Below, piece after piece: positions 1 through 7,892 of a stretch of DNA of 64,000 bases; the stretch's first letter is position 1, and the number at the start of each line of letters is the position of its first letter. Below the pieces are notes generated by a model. That model did no database searches, was not told the DNA's origin, and was given only the letters and a program-made list of their open reading frames with translations. The DNA is from Collinsella aerofaciens (GTDB lineage: Bacteria > Actinomycetota > Coriobacteriia > Coriobacteriales > Coriobacteriaceae): NCBI RefSeq assembly GCF_005845035.1, contig NZ_SPFO01000005.1, positions 62,001-126,000 of the forward strand. Direction: 5' to 3'. The translations under genes and the position numbers were made by a program.

Positions 1-27
1 TAGCGGAAACCCAAACAGGACCGCACC

Positions 28-1032
28 CTAACGCAAATCGCGTACCGTATCGCCCTCCACGAGCACGCCGGGGATCAGCATGTGCTCCACGCCAGACACA
101 ACGCCCTCGGCGCCGGCGATCTTGTCGACCGCCCACATGCCGACGCGCCTGTTGTCAAAGCGCACGGTGGCCAGGCGACGATCGGGCACGATGTCGCCCA
201 GACTGTCATCAACACCCACCACACTCACGTCCTCGGGCACGTGCTTTCCGCGCGACTCGAGTCCGCGAATGCAGCCGTAGGCCATGGCGTCGTTGGAAGC
301 ATAAATGGCCGTACAGGTCGGATCGTCCGCCAGAGCCTGACCGGCAGCATACCCGCTCTGTGCCGTCCAATCGCCACGAACGAGTCGCGGCGGCTCAATA
401 CCATGTGCGTGCAATGTCTCGCGCCAGCCTTCCTCGCGCTGCATGCCCGAAAGCGAGCGCTCGGGACACGAGATGAAATGCACGGTCTTGTGCCCCTGCC
501 TCAGCAAGTACTCGACAACCTGGCGCGAGCAATCGAACTGGTCGTTATCGACCGTTGAACAGAGCGGGTGCTCCAACATCGTAACGAGCACTGTCTGCAT
601 GCCGGGCAGTGGCTCGAAGGTTCCAAAGTCCGCCGGCATGCGATTCATGATCACGACCATGCCATCCACCGGCAGTGCGCTCATGCGCGACGATGCGCTC
701 TCGAGGGTATACGGATGCCCATCTACTTTCGTGAGGGTAATGGCGTATCCGTGCTTATCGGCGGCGGCAGCAAAGCCCTCCATACGGTCGAGGTTGCCGG
801 TGCCGGTAATGTTGAACATGGCGACGCCGACGGTCTTAAACTTACCGCGGCGCAGCGATCGACCGGCAAAATTGGGGCGATACCCCAGCTCGCGCATGGC
901 GGCACGCACGCGCTCCTTGGTCTCGGGGCGCACGCTGGGCGAATCGTGCACCGTACGCGAGACTGTCTGCTCCGAGACGCCCGCGAGACGCGCCACATCC
1001 TTAACGGAAACCGATTTTTTAACAGCGGCCAT
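28..1032 (-). CDS. LacI-family repressor of the first lactose module
   Basis: A 334-residue sugar-responsive transcription regulator. An N-terminal helix-turn-helix lies at about residues 8-28 (VSVKDVARLAGVSEQTVSR), followed by a hinge near 50-60 and a periplasmic-binding-like effector domain. It is divergent from the lacE-lacG pair at 1390-4662, and the 357-bp gap between them holds two copies of an AATGnnAACGTTnnCATT palindrome, the expected operator form for this family. The natural role is therefore local repression of that PTS operon, and possibly of itself. Ligand unknown; a phosphorylated galactoside is a guess from the neighbours. The start codon has only a weak ribosome binding site. 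A close paralogue lies at 4772-5830. Confidence 0.9.
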   Translation of the reverse strand: MAAVKKSVSVKDVARLAGVSEQTVSRTVHDSPSVRPETKERVRAAMRELGYRPNFAGRSLRRGKFKTVGVAMFNITGTGNLDRMEGFAAAADKHGYAITLTKVDGHPYTLESASSRMSALPVDGMVVIMNRMPADFGTFEPLPGMQTVLVTMLEHPLCSTVDNDQFDCSRQVVEYLLRQGHKTVHFISCPERSLSGMQREEGWRETLHAHGIEPPRLVRGDWTAQSGYAAGQALADDPTCTAIYASNDAMAYGCIRGLESRGKHVPEDVSVVGVDDSLGDIVPDRRLATVRFDNRRVGMWAVDKIAGAEGVVSGVEHMLIPGVLVEGDTVRDLR

Positions 1033-1144
1033 AGGTCGATCTTTCTATGTCGACGATGCCATTGGTGGCACCCTACGCAGTCATTTTTAACGCCTTCAAG
1101 TATATCCAACGCCTCCCCCACCATACGCTCACCACCCAAAACCT

Positions 1145-1155
1145 ACCGTTCACCG
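1145..1155 (+). promoter_or_regulatory. ACCGTTCACCG motif, possible shared PTS regulatory site
   Basis: The same ACCGTTYACCG string appears in the promoter gaps of lacE2 (5857-5867) and the aga PTS operon (24852-24862, 25070-25080 and inverted at 25051-25061). No factor is known; assignment as a regulatory site is inference from recurrence upstream of three PTS operons. Confidence 0.35.
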
Positions 1156-1190
1156 ACATTTTTGCTTCCCCGAACGGCTTTTGTCGCCCA

Positions 1191-1208
1191 AATGTTAACG
1201 TTGCCATT
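1191..1208 (+). promoter_or_regulatory. LacI-type operator, copy A
   Basis: AATGTTAACGTTGCCATT is an imperfect palindrome centred on AACGTT. It matches the reverse complement of copy B (1311-1328) at 17 of 18 bases. The two centres are 120 bp apart, which would suit a looped repressor tetramer or two independent dimers. Confidence 0.65.
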
Positions 1209-1310
1209 GTGCAAACACAGAGCCACCGGGCGGCTCAAACGTTTACGCGCAAGGAATCGACGGTTCGCAGGCACAGGAACCACCGGTTCGCGTCTTTTTT
1301 TGTGTCGCAA

Positions 1311-1328
1311 AATGGCAACGTCAACATT
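1311..1328 (-). promoter_or_regulatory. LacI-type operator, copy B
   Basis: On the minus strand this reads AATGTTGACGTTGCCATT, the partner of copy A. It ends about 60 bp before the lacE1 start codon, a position where bound repressor would block transcription or clearance. Assignment to the divergent LacI gene is inference. Confidence 0.65.
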
Positions 1329-1389
1329 TTGGCAAGCAAACGTCAAAAGCTACCATCGTTGCTAACCCACCGACTCTTAGGAGCTTTGC

Positions 1390-3156
1390 ATGGAGCAACT
1401 CATCGCCACTATCGAAAAGGGCCAGCCCTTTTTCAACGCGATCGCCCGCAACAAGTACCTCAAGGCGATCCGCGACGGTTTTATCTCCGTCATCCCCATC
1501 ATCATCTTCTCTTCCATCTTCTGCCTCGTAGCCTCGGTCCCCAACATCTGGGGTTTCTACTGGCCCGATGACATCAACAACGCCCTGTGGAAGTGCTACA
1601 ACTACTCCATGGGCATCCTGGCCATCGCCTGTGCCGCCACCACCGCCAAGCACTTCGCCGACGCTCAGAACCGTGACCTGCCCAAGAATAACCAGATCAA
1701 CTTTATCTCGTGCATGTGCGCGGCCATCATCGGCTTCTTGCTCCTTTCGAGCGACACCATCGCCACGGACGCCGCCAGCGGCTTCAACACCACCTACCTT
1801 GGTTCCAAGGGCCTGCTGACCGCCTTCATCGCTGCGTTTGTGACCGGCATCATCTACAAGTTCTTTATCAAGCGCAACATCACCGTCAAGATGCCCGAGC
1901 AGGTTCCGCCCAACATCTCGCAGACCTTTAAGGACATCATCCCCTTCTCCGTCTGCATCGCCGTCTTTTGGGTCTTTGACATCGTCTTCCGCGCTGCTTT
2001 TGGCTTCTGCTTTGCCCAGGGCGTCATCCAGGTGTTCCAGCCCCTGTTCACCGCTGCCGACGGCTATATCGGTCTCGCTGTGATCTACGGCGCCATGAGC
2101 CTGTTCTGGTTCGTCGGCGTCCACGGCCCCTCGATCGTCGAGCCCGCCATCGCCGCCGCCCTCGTTGCCAACATGACCGACAACCTGGCTGCATTCCAGG
2201 CCGGCGAGCACGCCTCCGCTGTCCTGACCCAGGGCGCCCAGTACTTCGTCGTCTGCATGGGCGGCACTGGCGCCACGCTCGTCCTGGTCTTTATGTTCTG
2301 CTTCCTGGCCAAGTCCCAGGAGATGCGCGCCGTCGGTAAGGCCGCTATCGTCCCCGTGTGCTTTGCCGTTAACGAGCCGCTGCTGTTCGCCGCGCCCATC
2401 GTGCTCAACCCCGTCTTCTTTGTCCCGTTCGTCTTTGCCCCGATCGCCAACATCTGGATCCTCAAGATCTTTATCGACTTCCTGGGCATGAACGGCTTTA
2501 TGTACACCCTGCCCTGGACCGTCCCCGGCCCCATCGGCACCATCATGGGCCTGGGCTTCCAGCCGCTCGCCTTTGTGATGCTCGCCATCATCCTGGTCGT
2601 CGACTTTGCCCTGTACTATCCGTTCTTCCGTGCCTATGACGCCCAGAAGTGCGCCGAGGAGGCCGAGATCTCCCAGGAGGAGCTCGCCGCCAAGAACGCC
2701 GCAAAGGCCGCCAAGCTCAACGATGCCTTCCAGGGCAAGGCTGACGCCAAGAGCGTTGCCGCCGGCGCTGCTGCCGAGGCTGTGAAGGCCGACGCCCCCG
2801 CCACTGCCGCCACCGAGGCTACGGCCACTAGCGACCTCAACGGCAAGCGCGTGCTCGTGCTCTGCCAGGGCGGCGGCACCTCGGGCCTGCTCGCCAACGC
2901 GCTGGCCAAGGCTGCCAAGGAGCGCGGTATTAACCTCGAGACCGCTGCTGAGGCCTATGGCAACCACGTCGACATGCTCCCCGACTTCGACCTGGTCGTC
3001 CTGGCCCCGCAGGCCGCAAGCTACCTGGCCGACCTGCAGAAGGACTGCGAACGCGTGGGCAACAAGTGCGTCGCCTGCCGTGGCAAGCAGTACATCGAGC
3101 TCTCCCAGAACGGCGATAAGTCTCTCGCCTTCGTCTCCGAGCAGCTTTCGAAGTAA
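1390..3156 (+). CDS. lacE: PTS lactose-type permease EIICB (LacE-like), copy 1
   Basis: A 588-residue membrane permease that imports and phosphorylates a beta-galactoside. Residues 1 to about 430 are the multi-spanning EIIC domain, with family signatures such as FFWFVGVHGPSIVEPAI-like (here LFWFVGVHGPS) and FAVNEPLLFAAPI. An Ala/Lys-rich linker leads to a C-terminal EIIB domain whose phosphorylated cysteine is Cys492 in VLVLCQGGGTSGLL. The overall order and length match LacE of lactic acid bacteria. An AGGAG site precedes the ATG. It forms an operon with the LacG-like enzyme downstream, separated by a hairpin. No EIIA gene is in the module. Substrate lactose or another galactoside is inferred from the LacG partner. 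Confidence 0.93.
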   Translation: MEQLIATIEKGQPFFNAIARNKYLKAIRDGFISVIPIIIFSSIFCLVASVPNIWGFYWPDDINNALWKCYNYSMGILAIACAATTAKHFADAQNRDLPKNNQINFISCMCAAIIGFLLLSSDTIATDAASGFNTTYLGSKGLLTAFIAAFVTGIIYKFFIKRNITVKMPEQVPPNISQTFKDIIPFSVCIAVFWVFDIVFRAAFGFCFAQGVIQVFQPLFTAADGYIGLAVIYGAMSLFWFVGVHGPSIVEPAIAAALVANMTDNLAAFQAGEHASAVLTQGAQYFVVCMGGTGATLVLVFMFCFLAKSQEMRAVGKAAIVPVCFAVNEPLLFAAPIVLNPVFFVPFVFAPIANIWILKIFIDFLGMNGFMYTLPWTVPGPIGTIMGLGFQPLAFVMLAIILVVDFALYYPFFRAYDAQKCAEEAEISQEELAAKNAAKAAKLNDAFQGKADAKSVAAGAAAEAVKADAPATAATEATATSDLNGKRVLVLCQGGGTSGLLANALAKAAKERGINLETAAEAYGNHVDMLPDFDLVVLAPQAASYLADLQKDCERVGNKCVACRGKQYIELSQNGDKSLAFVSEQLSK

Positions 3157-3166
3157 GTAACGCTCA

Positions 3167-3198
3167 GGGCCAGCCGACCATCCAAGACCGGCTGGCCC
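3167..3198 (+). promoter_or_regulatory. Intercistronic hairpin between lacE1 and lacG1
   Basis: GGGCCAGCCG and CGGCTGGCCC form a perfect 10-bp stem with a 12-nt loop. No U-run follows, so it is more likely a processing or mRNA-stability element, or a weak attenuator, than a full terminator. A structurally equivalent hairpin sits between lacE2 and lacG2. Confidence 0.6.
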
Positions 3199-3222
3199 TT
3201 CGATTTAGACGATTGGATCATC

Positions 3223-4662
3223 ATGTCCGTTAACCCTGCTAGCGTCACCAACCCGCCTGCGCAGTTTCCCGAGGACTTTGTCTTTGGCGGCGCCACCGCT
3301 GCCTACCAGGTAGAGGGCGAGACCCGCACCCACGGTAAGGGCAAGGTTGCCTGGGACGACTTCCTGGAGGCCCAGGGCCGTTTCTCCCCCGATCCCGCTT
3401 CCGACTTCTACAACCAGTACCCCGTCGACTTGGAGCTGTGCGAGGAGTTCGGTATCAACGGCATCCGTCTCTCCATTGCCTGGAGCCGCATCTTCCCCAA
3501 CGGCACCGGCGAAATCAACCCCGAGGGTGTGCAGTTCTACCACGACCTCTTCGCCGAGTGCCATAAGCACCACGTTGAGCCGTTCGTCACGCTGCATCAC
3601 TTCGATACGCCGCTGCCCCTCTTTGAGAAGGGCGACTTCCTCAACCGCGAGACCATCGACGCCTTTGTGGACTTTGCTACCTTCTGCTTTAAGGAGTACG
3701 CCGACCAGGTGACCTATTGGTTCACCTTTAACGAGATCTGGGCGGACGCCTCCAACACCTACATCGAGGGCACCTTCCCCGGTGGCGTCAAGGCGCATCT
3801 GGCCGAAGCCTTCCAGTGCGAGCACAACATGATGCTCGCCCACGCCAAGGCCGTGCTGGCCTTCCACAACGGCGGTTTTAAGGGCAAGATCGGCGTCATC
3901 CAGTCGCTGGAGTTTAAGTACCCGCTCAACGAGAACGACCCCGCCGACATCAAAGCCGCTAATAACGAGCACGTGTTGCAGAACCAGTTCTTGCTCGACG
4001 TCACTTTCCGCGGCGACTACGCGCCTGACACCTTGGAGTGCGCCAACCGCCTGGCTGCCGTCTCGGGCGGCACCATCGAGATTCTGGACGAGGACCTCGA
4101 GATTATGCGCGAGGCCGCGCTCTACAACGACTACCTGGGCGTTAACAACTATCAGTGCCGTTTTTTGAAGGCTTACGATGGCGAGAACGACCTGCACCAC
4201 AACGGTACGGGCGAGAAGGGCACCGGCCGCTGGCGCGTTAAGGGTATTGGCGAGCATGTGAACAAGCCTGGCATCCCCACCACCGACTGGGACTGGATCA
4301 TCTATCCCGAGGGCCTGTTCGATCTGCTCGTCTACATTAAGCAGCGCTACCCCAACTATAAGCAGATCTTCATTACAGAAAACGGCATGGGCTACAAGGA
4401 CCCCTACAAGGACGGTTTTGTGGACGACCAGCCGCGCATCGACTACATCGAGCAGCACCTGCGCTGGTTGCTCAAGGCCATGGAGGTCGGCGTCAACGTG
4501 GGAGGCTACTTCCTGTGGAGCCTGCAGGACCAGTTCTCCTGGACCAACGGCTACAACAAGCGCTACGGTTTCTTCTACGTAGACTTTGAGACCCAGAAGC
4601 GCACGCCCAAGGCAAGCGCATACTGGTATAAGCACGTAGCCGAGACCCGTCGTCTGGACTAG
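3223..4662 (+). CDS. lacG: 6-phospho-beta-galactosidase (LacG-like, GH1), copy 1
   Basis: A 479-residue cytoplasmic glycoside hydrolase of family 1 that would cleave the PTS-phosphorylated disaccharide to galactose-6-phosphate plus the aglycone sugar. The acid/base glutamate is Glu171 (TFNEIW) and the nucleophile Glu386 (FITENGMG). The loop SWTNGYNKRYG at 439-449 carries Ser439, Lys446 and Tyr448, the equivalents of the residues that bind the 6-phosphate in LacG. Family-typical segments FGGATAAYQVEG and DWDWIIYPEGL are intact. It follows lacE1 at 66 bp. The 6-phospho-galactosidase reading is favoured over 6-phospho-glucosidase by overall resemblance to LacG; activity is not shown. Confidence 0.9.
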   Translation: MSVNPASVTNPPAQFPEDFVFGGATAAYQVEGETRTHGKGKVAWDDFLEAQGRFSPDPASDFYNQYPVDLELCEEFGINGIRLSIAWSRIFPNGTGEINPEGVQFYHDLFAECHKHHVEPFVTLHHFDTPLPLFEKGDFLNRETIDAFVDFATFCFKEYADQVTYWFTFNEIWADASNTYIEGTFPGGVKAHLAEAFQCEHNMMLAHAKAVLAFHNGGFKGKIGVIQSLEFKYPLNENDPADIKAANNEHVLQNQFLLDVTFRGDYAPDTLECANRLAAVSGGTIEILDEDLEIMREAALYNDYLGVNNYQCRFLKAYDGENDLHHNGTGEKGTGRWRVKGIGEHVNKPGIPTTDWDWIIYPEGLFDLLVYIKQRYPNYKQIFITENGMGYKDPYKDGFVDDQPRIDYIEQHLRWLLKAMEVGVNVGGYFLWSLQDQFSWTNGYNKRYGFFYVDFETQKRTPKASAYWYKHVAETRRLD

Positions 4663-4708
4663 CGGCTCGCGGGGCTGCCCCGCTCACATAACCTGCTCCC
4701 CATTTCTC

Positions 4709-4754
4709 AGCCGGGGGCGGCACGTCACACGACGCGCCGCCCCCGGCTTTTTTG
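4709..4754 (+). terminator. Terminator after lacG1
   Basis: AGCCGGGGGCGGC pairs with GCCGCCCCCGGCT around a 14-nt loop and is followed by a T-run. It ends the first lac operon ahead of the convergent LacI gene at 4772. Confidence 0.85.
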
Positions 4755-4771
4755 GTTTTGGGTGGGCTGAT

Positions 4772-5830
4772 TTATGCCCGCAAGTCTCGCACGCTCAAGC
4801 GCTCGACCAACACGCCCGAGACGAGCGTACGGCTCCTGGAGCTCGGAGCCTCCAAACCTGCGACGACCTCATTGAGCGCACGGATGCCCAGCTCGCGGTG
4901 GCGAAACTTCACCGACGTCAGAATCGAGTTGGGGATCGTCTTGTAGAGCTCGTCGTCGAAGCCAATCACGGACACGTCGTCGGGCACGCTCAGTCCTTTG
5001 TCATGCAGGGCCATCATCACGCCGTTTGCCATGCAGTCGTTAGCAGCGAGGACCGCCGTGCAATCGGGCTTATCGGCAAGCACAAGGCCTGCGGCATAGC
5101 CACTATCCGCATTCCAATCGCCCTGCAGCGGGTCGGGCGGCTCAATGCCACGCGCCTCGAGCGCCGCGCGCCAGCCTTTCATACGGCACTGGCTCGACAG
5201 CGATTCTTCTTTACCGGCAACGAAGTAGACGTTCTTGTGACCATGATCCAAGAAGTACTCGCACGCCATGCGCGCACCACCCTCTTGGTCGTCACTGACG
5301 GTGGAGCAGGTAGGATGCTCCATCGGTGTGATGATTACGGTCTTGAGGTCCTTTGGCGCCTCGAACGTATCGAAGTCGTCGACCATCTGGCGCAAGTTGA
5401 AGATCATGCCATCGACAGGCAGCTGTGACATCCTGCGCGCCGCATCGGCAAGGGTCATCTTCTCCCCTGCCCGCTTCTTGATCATCGTGAGCGCAAACCC
5501 GCGCTCTTCGGCGGCATCGGCGATACCGTCGATCATGTCCACGGCACCGCCTGACAAGTGAAACAACACCACGCCAATGCACCCGTAACGGCCCAACTTG
5601 AGCGAGCGCGCGGCAAAGTTAGTTCGAAACCCAAGCGCTTCCATGGCCGCATGGACTTTATCGCGCGTCGATTCGCGCACGCTATCGGGCTCGTTGATCA
5701 CACGAGACACCGTCTTGAGGGAGACACCTGCGGCAACCGCTACATCGTTCATTGAGACGTTTTTCTTGTCCATCGTTGCCACTGCTTCTCCCGTCGGTTT
5801 CGTATCGCTTGTTTTTTTGCGTTCTAGCAT
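4772..5830 (-). CDS. LacI-family repressor of the second lactose module
   Basis: A 352-residue paralogue of the regulator at 28-1032, with the same domain order: helix-turn-helix at about residues 26-46 (MNDVAVAAGVSLKTVSRVIN), hinge, and sugar-binding domain. It is divergent from lacE2, and the 228-bp gap holds a 26-bp perfect palindrome (5933-5958) of the LacI operator type. Met1 is preceded by an AGGT; Met20 (position 5773) is a possible alternative start, since homology to the paralogue begins about there. Probable function is ligand-relieved repression of lacE2-lacG2. It converges on lacG1, separated by the terminator at 4709-4754. Confidence 0.9.
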   Translation of the reverse strand: MLERKKTSDTKPTGEAVATMDKKNVSMNDVAVAAGVSLKTVSRVINEPDSVRESTRDKVHAAMEALGFRTNFAARSLKLGRYGCIGVVLFHLSGGAVDMIDGIADAAEERGFALTMIKKRAGEKMTLADAARRMSQLPVDGMIFNLRQMVDDFDTFEAPKDLKTVIITPMEHPTCSTVSDDQEGGARMACEYFLDHGHKNVYFVAGKEESLSSQCRMKGWRAALEARGIEPPDPLQGDWNADSGYAAGLVLADKPDCTAVLAANDCMANGVMMALHDKGLSVPDDVSVIGFDDELYKTIPNSILTSVKFRHRELGIRALNEVVAGLEAPSSRSRTLVSGVLVERLSVRDLRA

Positions 5831-5856
5831 ACACTACCTGCTCAATTCTCGAATCA

Positions 5857-5867
5857 ACCGTTTACCG
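5857..5867 (+). promoter_or_regulatory. ACCGTTTACCG motif
   Basis: A member of the ACCGTTYACCG set found upstream of three PTS operons in the window. It lies between the LacI start and the lacE2 operator. Function unknown. Confidence 0.3.
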
Positions 5868-5932
5868 GACAATATCGACCGCTCACGCGTAAATCCTTGT
5901 TGCTCTTCCAAAAATGTCTTACGTTGTCATTA

Positions 5933-5958
5933 ACGAAATGACAACGTTGTCATTTCGT
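5933..5958 (+). promoter_or_regulatory. Perfect LacI-type operator of lac module 2
   Basis: A 26-bp perfect palindrome with core AATGACAACGTTGTCATT. A further partial copy (ACGTTGTCATTAACG) abuts it on the left at 5921-5935. The half-site differs from module 1 operators at the two positions flanking AACGTT, so the paralogous repressors may discriminate between them. Located about 100 bp before the lacE2 start. Confidence 0.75.
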
Positions 5959-6058
5959 AACGCCTTCCTTACGCAGGAAGGTTTCCGGGCAGTCCTGACC
6001 ATCCATCGACGACCAGTTCCATCCACATGCATCGCGCATCAAGTAGCAAAGGAGCTCT

Positions 6059-7816
6059 ATGGACGCCATCGTAAAGATGCTCGAAAAGCATCAACCGTTC
6101 TTTGAGAAGATCTCGAGGAACATCTATCTCCAGGCCATCAAGGACGGATTCCTTGGGTGCATGCCCATTGTCCTCACCTCTTCGATCTTCCTGCTCATCG
6201 CCACGCTCCCCGGCGTCGTTGGCGTCACGCTTCCCCAGCCGCTCATCGACTGGTGCAACAAGCTGTACAACTTCACCATGGGCGTCATGGGCATCATGGT
6301 TGCCGGCACCACCGCCAAGAACTTCACGGCTTCCATGAACCGTCGGATGCCCGCCGGCAAGGTGCTCAACGACGGCTCCACCATGGTTGCCGCCCAGTGC
6401 AGCATGCTTTTGCTCGCCGTTACGCAGTTCACCACCAAGCTCGACGGCTCCGAGCTTTCGGTCTTCGATTGCACCAGCATGGGCACGCGCGGGCTGTTCT
6501 CGGCCTATATCGCTGCGTTCATTACCGTGTGGGTCTACAAGTTCTGCGTCTCGCGCGATCTGACCATTAAGCTGCCCAAGGAGGTCCCAGGTGCCATCGC
6601 TCAGAACTTCCGCGACATCATCCCCTTCGGCGGTGCTGTCATCATCTGCGGCATCATCGATGTGGTTGTGCGCAACCTCATGGGCGTTCCGTTCTCCGAG
6701 CTGCTCATCAAGCTGCTCTCTCCGCTCTTCACCGCAGCAGAGACCTACCCTGGCCTCATCCTTATCCAGGCTGCCACCGCGTTCTTCTGGTTTATCGGCG
6801 TCCACGGCCCCTCGATTGTCCAGCCGGGCATCGACCCCATCCGTCTTGCCAACCAGGCCGAGAACCTGCAGGTTCTGCTGGCCGGTGGCCACCCTGCCCA
6901 CTCCCTCACCTTTAACATGTCGCTCGTGGGTGAGTTCGGCGGCACCGGCGCCACGTTCATCGTGCCGCTTCTGCTGATTCTCTTTATGAAGTCCAAGCAG
7001 CTCAAAGCCGTCGGTAAGGCCTCGATTGTTCCTGTTGCCTTCGCTGTCAACGAGCCGCTGCTCTTTGGCGCGCCCATGATCCTCAACCCCTACATGCTCA
7101 TCCCCTTTGTTGCCGCCGGCTGCGTCAACGTGAGTGTTGCCAAGTTCTTTATCGATAACGTGGGCATGAACGGCTTCTCCTTCGTGGTGCCTTGGGCCAC
7201 CCCCGCCCCCATCGGTATCTTCATCACCACGAACTTCCAGCTTATTGCCCTGGTATTTGTCGCGATCATCATCTTGCTGGACGCCGTCATCTACCTGCCG
7301 TTCTTGAAGGCATACGATAAGCTCCTCTGCGACCAGGAGGCCGAGCGCGCCGCCGAGCTGGGTCTCGAGTCCGATGGTGCTGCCACCATCGCTGCCAGCA
7401 CCCCTGCGCCCGTCATCGAGCCGACCGCCGCTGCCGTCGACAGCGAGCCTGTCGCCGATCAGCCCGAGCCCGCCGCCGACGCATCCGCCAAGAAGGATGT
7501 CGACGGTCTGAAGGTCCTCGTCCTGTGCGCCGGCGCTGGCACCTCCGCCATGCTCGCCAACGCCATTAAGGAAGGCGCCGCACAGACCGGCGAGAACATC
7601 GCCTCCTCTGCAGGCGCCTATGGCCAGCACACTGCCATCATGGACCAGTACGACGTCATCGTGCTCGCTCCGCAGGTTCGCAGCTACTACAACGACATGA
7701 AGGCCGACACCGACCGTCTGGGTATTAAGCTGCTCGCCCCGCGCGGTAAGGAATATATCGACCTTACCCGTGACCCCGCTGGCGCCATCAAGTGGCTCCG
7801 CGAGAACCTCGACTAG
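6059..7816 (+). CDS. lacE: PTS lactose-type permease EIICB (LacE-like), copy 2
   Basis: A 585-residue paralogue of the permease at 1390-3156 with the same EIIC (residues 1 to about 430), Ala/Pro-rich linker and EIIB layout. The phosphorylated EIIB cysteine is Cys490 in VLVLCAGAGTSAML. EIIC signatures FFWFIGVHGPSIVQPGI-like (here FWFIGVHGPS) and FAVNEPLLFGAPM are present. AAAGGAG lies just before the ATG. It is the first gene of lac module 2, upstream of lacG2, and controlled by the palindrome at 5933-5958 by inference. No EIIA is encoded nearby. Divergence in the linker and EIIC from copy 1 leaves room for a different beta-galactoside. Confidence 0.93.
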   Translation: MDAIVKMLEKHQPFFEKISRNIYLQAIKDGFLGCMPIVLTSSIFLLIATLPGVVGVTLPQPLIDWCNKLYNFTMGVMGIMVAGTTAKNFTASMNRRMPAGKVLNDGSTMVAAQCSMLLLAVTQFTTKLDGSELSVFDCTSMGTRGLFSAYIAAFITVWVYKFCVSRDLTIKLPKEVPGAIAQNFRDIIPFGGAVIICGIIDVVVRNLMGVPFSELLIKLLSPLFTAAETYPGLILIQAATAFFWFIGVHGPSIVQPGIDPIRLANQAENLQVLLAGGHPAHSLTFNMSLVGEFGGTGATFIVPLLLILFMKSKQLKAVGKASIVPVAFAVNEPLLFGAPMILNPYMLIPFVAAGCVNVSVAKFFIDNVGMNGFSFVVPWATPAPIGIFITTNFQLIALVFVAIIILLDAVIYLPFLKAYDKLLCDQEAERAAELGLESDGAATIAASTPAPVIEPTAAAVDSEPVADQPEPAADASAKKDVDGLKVLVLCAGAGTSAMLANAIKEGAAQTGENIASSAGAYGQHTAIMDQYDVIVLAPQVRSYYNDMKADTDRLGIKLLAPRGKEYIDLTRDPAGAIKWLRENLD

Positions 7817-7831
7817 TTACCTCCCTCTGTT

Positions 7832-7858
7832 GGTGCCCGAATCCCCAGTTCGGGCACC
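7832..7858 (+). promoter_or_regulatory. Intercistronic hairpin between lacE2 and lacG2
   Basis: GGTGCCCGAA and TTCGGGCACC form a perfect 10-bp stem with a 7-nt loop and no U-run. Its position matches the hairpin at 3167-3198 in module 1 although the sequence differs, suggesting a conserved role in setting the permease-to-hydrolase ratio. Confidence 0.6.
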
Positions 7859-7892
7859 TCTCCCTATTCGTATCCCACAGAAAGGATGACTC

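Noticed and set aside
1321-2967. Long open frame antisense to lacE1 (similar ones lie opposite lacE2, lacG1, and nhaA/ppaC)
   Set aside because: These are by-products of GC-rich codon use. The translations are low-complexity Gly/Asp/Val/His-rich, have no domain pattern and no ribosome site, and the opposite strand holds recognised genes.
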